This document shows, piece after piece, positions 1-5,095 of a stretch of 6,260 nt of DNA (the first letter of the stretch is position 1; each line of letters begins with the position of its first letter). Under the pieces are notes generated by a model. It made no database searches, was not told the origin of the DNA, and saw only the letters and a program-made list of their open reading frames with translations. Location: contig CAAGKD010000118.1 in the NCBI GenBank assembly GCA_900770335.1, positions 1 to 6,260 of the forward strand, read 5' to 3'. Position numbers and translations under genes: made by a program. This stretch comes from an uncultured Sutterella sp. Lineage in GTDB: Bacteria > Pseudomonadota > Gammaproteobacteria > Burkholderiales > Burkholderiaceae_F.

Positions 1-2
1 AG

Positions 3-44
3 ATCGACACCCGCACGGGCGAGTACCGCAACCGCGTCAAGTGA
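3..44 (+). CDS. 3' end of an unidentified protein gene (partial)
   Basis: Thirteen in-frame codons, ending IDTRTGEYRNRVK, run into TGA at 42-44, and a second in-frame TGA follows at 54-56. Every codon has G or C in the third position, as in the good genes of this window, which is why this frame is preferred over the other two. A rho-independent terminator follows about 57 bases later, which fits the end of a transcription unit. The remaining residues are too few to name a family. Confidence 0.6.
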   Translation: MDTRTGEYRNRVK

Positions 45-100
45 TTGACGCCGTGAGCGACGGAGCCGGCTGAAGCCGCACGCTCCGGATCTCCCGATCG

Positions 101-136
101 AAGGGCCCGCGCAGAGCTTCTGCCGCGGGCCTTTTG
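101..136 (+). terminator. Rho-independent terminator after the upstream gene
   Basis: The arms GGCCCGCG (104-111) and CGCGGGCC (124-131) are perfect complements. They are extended by AA-TT pairs outside, and a small inner stem GCAGA/TCTGC is possible. A TTTT run follows at 132-135, inside a longer T-rich stretch. It closes the transcription unit of the partial gene at the left edge and separates it from the dCMP deaminase gene. Confidence 0.85.
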
Positions 137-158
137 TATTTTGCATTTTGTCTTTTGT
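131..158 (+). repeat. Four tandem 7-base repeats (C/A)TTTTG(T/C)
   Basis: CTTTTGT, ATTTTGC, ATTTTGT and CTTTTGT follow one another without interruption. The first copy supplies the U-tract of the terminator, and the remaining three extend the T-rich stretch well past what termination needs. This is the only AT-rich DNA between the terminator and the dCMP deaminase start at 280, so any promoter for that gene probably lies in or beside it. I found no convincing -35/-10 pair. The rest of the gap (159-267) is GC-rich and shows nothing recognisable. Confidence 0.7.
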
Positions 159-279
159 CGTCTGCGCCGCATCCGCCGGCCCGCGGCGCGCTACCATCCT
201 CTCTTCGGAATATCCCCGGCAGCCGGGCCGACGCAGCCCGCCCGGCCCCGCCCCAACCATTCTCCCTGGAGCCCGCCTC

Positions 280-696
280 ATGGACATTGTCAAGGACAAC
301 GCGATGTACATGCGCATCGCGCACATCGCCGCCGAGCGCAGCTACGCCAAGCGCCTCAAGGTGGGCTGCGTCATCGTGAAGAACCACTCGATCATCTCCT
401 TCGGCTGGAACGGCATGCCGACGGGGTATGACAACTGCTGCGAGATGGAGGTCGACGGCAAGCTCGTCACCCGCCCCGAGGTGCAGCACGCCGAGCTCAA
501 CGCCATCGCCAAGCTCGCCGAGAACGGCTACTCCTCCAAGGGCGCGGCGATCTTCATCACGCACAGCCCGTGCATCCACTGCGCCCTCCTGATCCAGAAG
601 TGCGGCATCACGGACGTCTACTACCACGAGCTCTACCGCAGCCGCGACGGGCTCGAGTTCCTCGAGCGCGCCGGCATCCGCGTGCGGCAGCTCTGA
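280..696 (+). CDS. Deoxycytidylate (dCMP) deaminase, zinc-dependent
   Basis: Predicted 138-residue cytosolic enzyme that deaminates dCMP to dUMP, the substrate of thymidylate synthase. It shows the zinc-dependent cytidine/deoxycytidylate deaminase signature: HAELNAI at residues 70-76 (His70 zinc ligand, Glu72 proton shuttle) and SPCIHC at 96-101 (Cys98 and Cys101 zinc ligands). The stretch GWNGMPTGYDNCCE (42-55) matches the substrate/allosteric region of phage T4-type dCMP deaminases (GxNGxPxG...NCC). Length fits small bacterial and phage members. The ATG at 280 is chosen because GGAG at 268-271 sits 8 bases upstream and homology begins there; the open frame back to 148 crosses T-rich non-coding DNA. 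It stands alone between two terminators. A related nucleoside or tRNA-type deaminase is possible but less likely given the PxG...NCC region. Confidence 0.88.
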   Translation: MDIVKDNAMYMRIAHIAAERSYAKRLKVGCVIVKNHSIISFGWNGMPTGYDNCCEMEVDGKLVTRPEVQHAELNAIAKLAENGYSSKGAAIFITHSPCIHCALLIQKCGITDVYYHELYRSRDGLEFLERAGIRVRQL

Positions 697-711
697 GGCC
701 GGCCGCGGCAG

Positions 712-729
712 GGCATCCCGAAGGATGCC
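712..729 (+). other. Perfect 7-bp hairpin with CGAA loop in the 3' UTR
   Basis: GGCATCC (712-718) and GGATGCC (723-729) pair perfectly around CGAA, 15 bases after the dCMP deaminase stop. No T-run follows, so it is not a terminator by itself. It precedes the main terminator and may stabilise the mRNA 3' end (inference). Confidence 0.5.
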
Positions 730-759
730 GGAAGGATCTCGAGAATTGCGAAAGTCCCG

Positions 760-795
760 AAAAGGGCCCGCCGGACGCCTCCGGACGGGCCCCTT
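760..795. terminator. Shared terminator between converging genes
   Basis: GGGCCCG (764-770) pairs with CGGGCCC (786-792), continued by CCGG (771-774) with CCGG (781-784) around one bulged A. On the minus strand the stem is followed by TTTT (complement of 760-763), making it a good terminator for the M20 peptidase gene. On the plus strand the tail is only CTT, so termination of the dCMP deaminase mRNA here is probable but weaker by sequence. Confidence 0.8.
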
Positions 796-830
796 CGTCA
801 TGAGCGGAATGCTGCGAAGCCTTCAGCCGC

Positions 831-1940
831 TCAGCCGAGATGGCGCTTCACAAGGTTCTCGAAGACCGCGACGCCAAGCGGGAGCAGCGTGTCGTCAAAG
901 CGCATGTCCGCCGCATGCAGGCCCGGCGTCGCGCCCACGCCCACGCCGAAGTACGCGGCCTTGATCTCGGGGCGGGCGAGCTTGTAGAAGTGGAAGTCCT
1001 CGCCGCCGCCGCCGCAGTCGCCCGCGAGGCTCTCCTCGCCCGCGGTCTCGCGGATCGCGTCGGCAACCTCCGCGACGAGGTCGTCGTCATACCAGCACGC
1101 CGGGCAGACGATCTGGCGAATCACCTTCACCTCGGCCCCGTAGGCCGCGCCCACGCCCGTCGCGGCGCGCTCGATCTTGTCAAGGAGCTCGGTCATGAGG
1201 CCGTTGGTCTGGGCGCGCACGTCGAACGTGATGCGCGACTTCGGCGGAACCGTGTTCGTCGCGCCCGCGTCGGCGTGGATCTGCGTGGCCTTCGCGGACC
1301 AGGACATCTTCGGGTCGAGCCAGATCGCCTGGACGGCCTCGATCACGGCGCAGGAGACGTCGATCGCGTTGACGCCCAGGTGCGGACGCGAGGCGTGCGC
1401 GCCGCGGCCCTCGACCTCGACGAAGACCGTCGTGGAGGACGCGTGCCGCACGGCCGAGCAGAGCTTGCCCGCGGGAATGTCCTGCACGGGGCGGATGTGC
1501 GCGCCGATCGCGATGTCGACGTCGTCGATCACGCCCGCGCGGATCATCGCGGGCGCGCCCATGAGGTTCTCCTCGGCGGGCTGGAAGAGGAGCTTGAGCG
1601 TGCCGCGGCGCACGAGCCCGGCAGCCTTGATGCGGCTCGCCGCGGCGAGCAGCATCGCCGTGTGCCCGTCGTGGCCGCAGGCGTGGATCGCGCAGGGCTT
1701 GCCGTCGATCACGAAGGGCAGCGCGTCCATGTCGGCGCGCAGCATCATCACGGGACCGGGCTCGGCGCCGCGGATGACGCCCACGACGCCCGTCGTGCCG
1801 CCCACCTCGCGCTCGGTCTCGACGCCGATCGCCTCAAGGTGATCGGCCACGTAGGCGCTCGTGCGGAACTCGTGCAACGCGAGCTCCGGGATCTGGTGCA
1901 GCTCGCGACGGATCGCGGTCGGGTCATAGATCTGGGACAT
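831..1940 (-). CDS. M20 family metallopeptidase/aminoacylase, AmhX-like amidohydrolase
   Basis: Predicted 369-residue cytosolic di-metal amidohydrolase of the M20D (aminoacylase/hippurate hydrolase) group, which hydrolyses N-acyl or similar amides of amino acids. Motifs in order: RADMDALP (68-75); HACGHDGHT (86-94) with ligands Cys88 and His90; QPAEE (120-124) with catalytic Glu123; GAHIRP (146-151) with His148; GAHASRPHLGVN (180-191) in the dimerisation/lid domain; RAQTN (242-246); GGGGEDFHFY (310-319); GLH (340-342), last ligand His342. The RPHLG, RAQTN and GEDFHFY signatures resemble Bacillus AmhX more than AbgB or HipO. The ATG at 1940 is chosen because the family N-terminus starts there and a GGAG lies about 11 bases upstream; the frame stays open to 2225, but that extension is GC-driven and unlike the family. 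Substrate unknown. It is divergent from the deaminase/PRTase operon. Confidence 0.88.
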   Translation of the reverse strand: MSQIYDPTAIRRELHQIPELALHEFRTSAYVADHLEAIGVETEREVGGTTGVVGVIRGAEPGPVMMLRADMDALPFVIDGKPCAIHACGHDGHTAMLLAAASRIKAAGLVRRGTLKLLFQPAEENLMGAPAMIRAGVIDDVDIAIGAHIRPVQDIPAGKLCSAVRHASSTTVFVEVEGRGAHASRPHLGVNAIDVSCAVIEAVQAIWLDPKMSWSAKATQIHADAGATNTVPPKSRITFDVRAQTNGLMTELLDKIERAATGVGAAYGAEVKVIRQIVCPACWYDDDLVAEVADAIRETAGEESLAGDCGGGGEDFHFYKLARPEIKAAYFGVGVGATPGLHAADMRFDDTLLPLGVAVFENLVKRHLG

Positions 1941-2021
1941 TTCGAAATCTGCTCCGGTTGGGGTTTTCAATGAGCCGGCGGGGAGGCCGGGGAGCCGCCC
2001 GTTCGACGGCCGCAAGCTTGG

Positions 2022-2028
2022 ATTTATA
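2022..2028 (-). promoter_or_regulatory. Possible -10 element of the M20 peptidase gene
   Basis: Read on the minus strand, this is TATAAAT, an island of AT in very GC-rich DNA, about 80 bases before the start codon. No -35-like hexamer stands at the right distance, so an activator or another promoter farther upstream (near 2205-2245) could be used instead. Confidence 0.35.
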
Positions 2029-2146
2029 CGCCAGGCGCGGCCCGCCGAGGGAGGGCGGGAGGCGGAGGCGCCTTCCGTCCGCCGGCGGCCGGCCGGGGCG
2101 CATCGCCCGAAACGCCTGCGCCGCAAGGCGCTTCCGGGTGAATACG

Positions 2147-2198
2147 GCTCAATGCCTCCCGGAGCCGGGCATGAATCCGCCTCCCGATGAAATTGAGC
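2147..2198. repeat. Nested repeat element in the divergent intergenic region
   Basis: A 7-base inverted repeat, GCTCAAT (2147-2153) and ATTGAGC (2192-2198), encloses two direct copies of GCCTCCCG (2154-2161 and 2179-2186) and a second short dyad ATGCCT/GGGCAT (2152-2172). It could form a structured RNA or bind protein. It lies just upstream of the OmpR-type repeat. The rest of 1941-2146 is GC-rich with small hairpins such as GCGCC-GCAA-GGCGC (2118-2131) and no recognisable gene. Confidence 0.4.
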
Positions 2199-2203
2199 AA
2201 AAA

Positions 2204-2219
2204 TGTAACAAAAGGTAAC
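2204..2219 (+). promoter_or_regulatory. OmpR-family-type direct repeat, close to the RstA box
   Basis: GTAAC at 2205-2209 is repeated at 2215-2219, exactly one helical turn (10 bp) apart, giving TGTAACAAAAGGTAAC. Its reverse complement contains TACCTTTTGTTACA, which differs at one specified position from the E. coli RstA consensus TACATNTNGTTACA. Tandem half-sites 10-11 bp apart are typical of OmpR/PhoB-type response regulators. The site covers about -57 to -42 of the predicted start at 2261, an activating position. The actual regulator is not in the window. Confidence 0.45.
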
Positions 2220-2225
2220 TGACAT

Positions 2226-2261
2226 TTGACTCTTTTGTCGACCATAAATAAAGTTTCGTCA
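2226..2261 (+). promoter_or_regulatory. Sigma70 promoter of the deaminase-like/PRTase operon
   Basis: TTGACT (2226-2231) is a 5/6 match to the -35 consensus. After a 17-base spacer comes TAAAGT (2249-2254), a 4/6 match to the -10. A six-base discriminator places +1 at A2261, so the transcript would begin AAUUUAAGCC. The region is strikingly AT-rich compared with its surroundings. Confidence 0.6.
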
Positions 2262-2267
2262 ATTTAA

Positions 2268-2302
2268 GCCGCGTAAACGCACGAGTGCGTCCGCGGCCTT
2301 TT
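2268..2302 (+). terminator. Terminator-like hairpin in the operon leader (possible attenuator)
   Basis: GCCGCG (2268-2273) pairs with CGCGGC (2292-2297), and inside it ACGCA (2277-2281) pairs with TGCGT (2286-2290) around CGAG; TTTT follows at 2299-2302. There is no plus-strand gene upstream that it could close, because the neighbour is divergent. It lies between the predicted promoter and the ATG at 2355, so it should act on the operon's own transcript. A second, weaker pairing TGAGG (2305-2309) with CCTCA (2329-2333) lies just before the ribosome binding site. Confidence 0.6.
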
Positions 2303-2354
2303 CATGAGGTAGATTTCCCTTATTTTTCCCTCAGTTAAAGAAGGAGATTCGTCA

Positions 2355-3350
2355 ATGTCCACGACTGACAACGCCCCTCTGACGATTCGCGACATGATCG
2401 AGCCCGCGATCAAGGCCGCCGGCGGCTGGGTCAACACGCATGCGCACGCGGACCGCGCCTACACGCTCTCGCCCGACGTTCTTGAGATGCGCCGCACCTG
2501 CACGCTTCAGCAGAAATGGGACGCCCTCGACCGGCTCAAGCGCGAATCCACGGAGGAGGACTTCTACCGCCGCTTCTCGCTCTTCTTTGAAAACCAGATC
2601 TCCCAGGGCGTGACGGCCCTGGCGACCTTCGTTGACATCGACCCGATGTCCGAGGACCGCGCCATCAAGGCCGGCATGCGCGCCCGCGAGCACTACAAGG
2701 ACCAGCTCACGGTCAAGTTCGCCAACCAGACCCTCAAGGGCGTGATCAATCCCGAGGCCCGCAAGTGGTTCGACATCGGCGCGGAGCTCGTGGACATCAT
2801 CGGCGCGCTGCCCAAGCGCGACGAGCGCGACTACGGCAAGGGCGCCGAAGCCTTCGACATCATCCTCGGCACCGCGAAGCGCCTGGGGAAGATGGTCCAC
2901 GTCCACGTCGACCAGTTCAACGAGTCCCTTGAGTACGAGACCGAGCAGCTCTGCGAGAAGACGATCGAGCACGACATGGTCGGCCGCGTCGTCGCCATCC
3001 ACGGCATCTCGATCGGCGCGCACTCCAAGGCCTACCGCCAGCGCCTCTACGCGCTCATGAAGAAGGCCGGCGTCATGATGATCGCCTGCCCGACCGCCTG
3101 GATCGACACGCCGCGCTCCGAGGAGCTCGTCCCGATGCACAACTCCATGACCCCGGTCGACGAGCTCGTCCCCGCGGGCATCACGGTCGCGCTCGGCACG
3201 GACAACGTCTGCGACGCCATGGTGCCTTGGAACGCCGGCGACATGTGGCACGAGATGACCACGCTCGCCACGGGCTGCCGCTTTGACTACTTCGACGAAC
3301 TCGTTAAGATCGCCACGGTCAACGGCCGCAAGGCGATCGGCATCGACTGA
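2355..3350 (+). CDS. Cytosine-deaminase-like amidohydrolase lacking the beta-sandwich
   Basis: Predicted 331-residue cytosolic metal-dependent hydrolase of the amidohydrolase superfamily, cytosine deaminase (CodA) branch. Visible elements: NTHAHAD (27-33) with ligands His29 and His31; FANQ (122-125), where Gln125 matches the substrate-binding Gln of CodA; HVHVDQ (182-187) with ligand His184; AIHGIS (214-219) with His216; GTDNVCDAMVPW (281-292) with metal Asp283. By my alignment Gln187 stands where CodA has the catalytic acid Glu (HCDE). Only 28 residues precede the first metal motif and the chain ends at NGRKAIGID, so both halves of the usual beta-sandwich are missing and only the TIM barrel remains, against 400 or more residues in CodA. 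AAGGAG at 2341-2346, 8 bases before the ATG, fixes the start. First gene of an operon with the PRTase. The substrate is probably a pyrimidine-like or other heterocyclic base, but this is unproven. Confidence 0.82.
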   Translation: MSTTDNAPLTIRDMIEPAIKAAGGWVNTHAHADRAYTLSPDVLEMRRTCTLQQKWDALDRLKRESTEEDFYRRFSLFFENQISQGVTALATFVDIDPMSEDRAIKAGMRAREHYKDQLTVKFANQTLKGVINPEARKWFDIGAELVDIIGALPKRDERDYGKGAEAFDIILGTAKRLGKMVHVHVDQFNESLEYETEQLCEKTIEHDMVGRVVAIHGISIGAHSKAYRQRLYALMKKAGVMMIACPTAWIDTPRSEELVPMHNSMTPVDELVPAGITVALGTDNVCDAMVPWNAGDMWHEMTTLATGCRFDYFDELVKIATVNGRKAIGID

Positions 3351-3379
3351 ACGGACCCGAACCAGGAGCATTGAAGAAA

Positions 3380-4054
3380 ATGTACGTTTCTCCCATCGCC
3401 AACGACATCCTCGCGGGGCACCTGCTCAACTACGGCGCCGTGTCCTTCATGACCGAGACGCCGATGCGCCTCAAGAGCGGCCTCGTCACGCCGATCTACG
3501 TCGACAACCGCTCGCTCACGGGCCACCCCGACGCCTGGCGCGACATCATCGAGACCACCTGCTCGCGCATCGCGCAGCTCGGCCTCAAGTTCGACATCAT
3601 CGCGGGCGTCGAAGGCGCCGGCGTGTCGCACGCCGCCGCCCTCGCCTACCGCCTCGGCAAGCCCTCGATCTTCGTGCGCCAGCGCGCCAAGACCTACGGC
3701 GACCACAGCCGCGTCGAGGGCACCTCCGTCAAGGGCAAGCGCGTGCTGATCATCGAGGACCACATCTCGACGGGCCTGTCGCTGCTCTCCGCGGTCGAGG
3801 GCCTCAAGGCCGAGGGCGCGATCGTCGAGGACTGCCTCGCGATCACCTCCTTCGGCATTGACGAGACGACGAAGCTCTTCCAAAAGGAGAGCGTCAAGTG
3901 CCACGAGCTCCTTGACTTCACGCTCGTGCTCGACAAGGCCCTCGACGAGGGCATCATCGACGCCCCGAAGAAGGTCCTGCTGCTCGACTGGCTCGCCAAC
4001 CCCTGGACCTGGGCGGCCCGCAACGGCCTCACCCCGACCGGCAACGAGAACTGA
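3380..4054 (+). CDS. Orotate phosphoribosyltransferase-family enzyme (PyrE-like)
   Basis: Predicted 224-residue cytosolic type I phosphoribosyltransferase, which joins a base to PRPP to give a nucleotide. KSGLVTPIYVDNR (32-44) matches the SG..SPiY.D.R motif of OPRTases; DIIAGVEGAGVSHAAALA (72-89) is the family's core segment; VRQRAKTYG (99-107) matches the flexible-loop K..K.hG region; VLIIEDHISTG (122-132) is the PRPP-binding loop with its acidic pair Glu126-Asp127. Length fits OPRTases. An in-frame TTG at 3371 lies only 2 bases after AGGAG (3364-3368), too close, whereas ATG at 3380 has an 11-base spacer and is preferred. It follows the deaminase-like gene by 29 bases and ends before a strong terminator, so the two are co-transcribed. 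Pairing with a base-processing amidohydrolase suggests a salvage role rather than the housekeeping PyrE of de novo synthesis, but PyrE itself cannot be excluded. Confidence 0.85.
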   Translation: MYVSPIANDILAGHLLNYGAVSFMTETPMRLKSGLVTPIYVDNRSLTGHPDAWRDIIETTCSRIAQLGLKFDIIAGVEGAGVSHAAALAYRLGKPSIFVRQRAKTYGDHSRVEGTSVKGKRVLIIEDHISTGLSLLSAVEGLKAEGAIVEDCLAITSFGIDETTKLFQKESVKCHELLDFTLVLDKALDEGIIDAPKKVLLLDWLANPWTWAARNGLTPTGNEN

Positions 4055-4065
4055 CCTTCCTCCTG

Positions 4066-4083
4066 CGGGCGCAAGTTCGCCCG
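4066..4083 (+). other. Short hairpin after the PRTase gene
   Basis: CGGGCG (4066-4071) pairs with CGCCCG (4078-4083) around CAAGTT, and has no T-run. Between it and the true terminator lie further dyads, including CTCGAG-TCT-CTCGAG near 4107-4121. They may protect the mRNA end, or may simply reflect GC-rich intergenic DNA. Confidence 0.35.
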
Positions 4084-4153
4084 TCCGGATCCGCCGCCCG
4101 AGCCCCTCGAGTCTCTCGAGCCTTCCGGCGGCGCTCCGGGAGCCGGAGAAGCG

Positions 4154-4191
4154 AAGGAGCGGCCCTCCCACTGCCGGGAGCCGCTCCTTTT
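4154..4191 (+). terminator. Rho-independent terminator of the deaminase-like/PRTase operon
   Basis: AAGGAGCGG (4154-4162) pairs perfectly with CCGCTCCTT (4181-4189), and an inner CTCCC/GGGAG stem (4165-4169 with 4176-4180) closes an ACTGCC loop. TTTT at 4188-4191 follows. It also lies downstream of the converging chaperone gene, but the minus-strand tail is poor in T. Confidence 0.88.
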
Positions 4192-4239
4192 CATTTGTCT
4201 TCTGGGAAAAGCTGCTTTCAGGTTTCGTACAGACCGCGT

Positions 4240-4734
4240 TCAGACCGCGATCATCGCGGGCATCGGAAGGTCCGGCACCGACGCGCGGATCATGCCCTCG
4301 GAGAGAAGGCGCTTCTGGTCGGCGTCGACGCGCCGCTCCTCGTCCTCGCAGATCGCCTCGATGCGGTTTCGCCATTCGTCGGAGAGCCGCACGATCGCGT
4401 CGACCGCGCGGATGAAGCTCACTTTGTCAAGGCCCGCGGCGGGCACGGGCAGATTGAGGCCGGCCATGCCCGTCTCCGCGCTCCAGCTCAGGGTCGCGCC
4501 CTGCGTCTCCATGAGCATGAAGTTCGACGAGAGCAGGAGCCGGCAGACGGCCGCCGAGCACCATTCGGGCACGGGCGCCACCTCGGCGTAGAACATGAAG
4601 GACTGCGCGGCCTCGACCCACTGGATGAGCAGGCTTCGCCCGCCCATGGAGAGCGCGACGGAGCCCTTGTCGGACAGCGCGAGAGGAATGCCGAGCGTAC
4701 GTCCGAGTGCTTCAATGAAGGTGTCGGCCAGCAT
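4240..4734 (-). CDS. CesT-family type III secretion chaperone
   Basis: Predicted 164-residue small acidic cytosolic protein with the layout of class I type III secretion chaperones (CesT/SycE/SicP type), which bind the N-terminal part of effectors and pilot them to the export apparatus. Visible: an N-terminal helix (MLADTFIEALGRTLGIPLALSD, in two parts), beta strands SVALSMG and LLIQWVE (25-41), FMFYAEVAPVP (46-56), a helix CSAAVCRLLLSSNFML (59-74), GATLSWSAETGMAGLNLPVP (79-98, seen as two strands), and a C-terminal helix LDKVSFIRAVDAIVRLSDEWRNRI in pieces (102-125). This is the order of the family fold. The last 40 residues are a charged tail beyond the usual core of 130-140 residues. GGAG 8 bases upstream supports ATG 4734. 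No effector gene is adjacent within the window. Family assignment rests on pattern recognition, and secretion function is inferred. Confidence 0.75.
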   Translation of the reverse strand: MLADTFIEALGRTLGIPLALSDKGSVALSMGGRSLLIQWVEAAQSFMFYAEVAPVPEWCSAAVCRLLLSSNFMLMETQGATLSWSAETGMAGLNLPVPAAGLDKVSFIRAVDAIVRLSDEWRNRIEAICEDEERRVDADQKRLLSEGMIRASVPDLPMPAMIAV

Positions 4735-4870
4735 GTTCTTTGCTCCGAAATGTCCGCGGGCGGCGTGTCCGGCGTGTTCGTCGAGGAGAGGCGCCTGCGG
4801 CCGGGGTGGAAGGGAGGCAACGAGGGTCGGCCGGAAGCGGCTCCGGGCCGAGGGAGGTCCCTGACTGTTG

Positions 4871-4876
4871 ATGATA
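4871..4876 (-). promoter_or_regulatory. Possible -10 element of the chaperone gene
   Basis: On the minus strand this reads TATCAT, a 5/6 match to the -10 consensus, giving a leader of about 130 bases. No -35 hexamer is found at 16-18 bases, which would fit activator dependence, but the call is weak. Confidence 0.3.
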
Positions 4877-4925
4877 GCGCCCGGACGCAGCGCCGACGCA
4901 GACTCAGATCAATCGGGGCCGTCCA

Positions 4926-4967
4926 TGCGGGATTGTCCGCAATTCGTCAGGGATCGCCGGAAGATCC
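4926..4967. repeat. Two inverted repeats between the chaperone and regulator genes
   Basis: TGCGG-N6-CCGCA (4926-4941) and GGATC-N7-GATCC (4951-4967) stand close together near the centre of the divergent gap 4735-5095. They are possible operators for the neighbouring response regulator, or simple chance dyads. Nothing else recognisable, neither gene nor clear plus-strand promoter, was found in this 361-base gap. Confidence 0.3.
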
Positions 4968-5095
4968 TCCTTTCCGCTGTGATTGCCGTTTTCAAGAGCG
5001 TCCGTGCGGCCCTGCGGGCGGTAAACTTCCCCCGATGCGCTCCGCCCGCCCGGCCTGCGGCGGCGGACGGCGGCGCCAAGCACTCAGGAGCCTTC

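Noticed and set aside
148..279. Upstream extension of the dCMP deaminase to ATG 148
   Set aside because: It would translate the T-rich repeat and GC-rich leader; the Shine-Dalgarno sequence and family homology both point to 280.
37..801. Minus-strand open frame opposite the dCMP deaminase
   Set aside because: Shadow frame that runs through two terminators; its translation is repetitive Ala/Val/Asp/Arg with no recognisable domain.
840..1973. Long plus-strand open frame opposite the M20 peptidase gene
   Set aside because: It is a GC-rich antisense shadow: low-complexity Arg/Ala/His/Asp-rich translation, no family motifs, while the minus-strand frame has a full set of M20 motifs.
1941..2225. 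Upstream extension of the M20 peptidase reading frame
   Set aside because: The extension is Arg/Pro-rich with no family similarity, and the expected N-terminus plus a ribosome binding site occur at 1940.
1941..2354. Known riboswitch class in the divergent gap
   Set aside because: I looked for TPP, cobalamin, glycine, purine and preQ1 signatures and saw none; only the generic hairpins reported above.
2352..3371. Minus-strand open frame opposite the amidohydrolase
   Set aside because: Codon-mirror shadow, low complexity; the plus-strand frame carries all amidohydrolase metal motifs.
3371..3379. TTG start for the PRTase
   Set aside because: AGGAG ends only two bases upstream, too close for initiation; ATG 3380 has a usable spacer. 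The three-residue difference remains formally open.
4868..5095. N-terminal extension of the response regulator
   Set aside because: The receiver begins exactly at MKYLIVDD with a good ribosome binding site; the preceding residues look like translated intergenic DNA.
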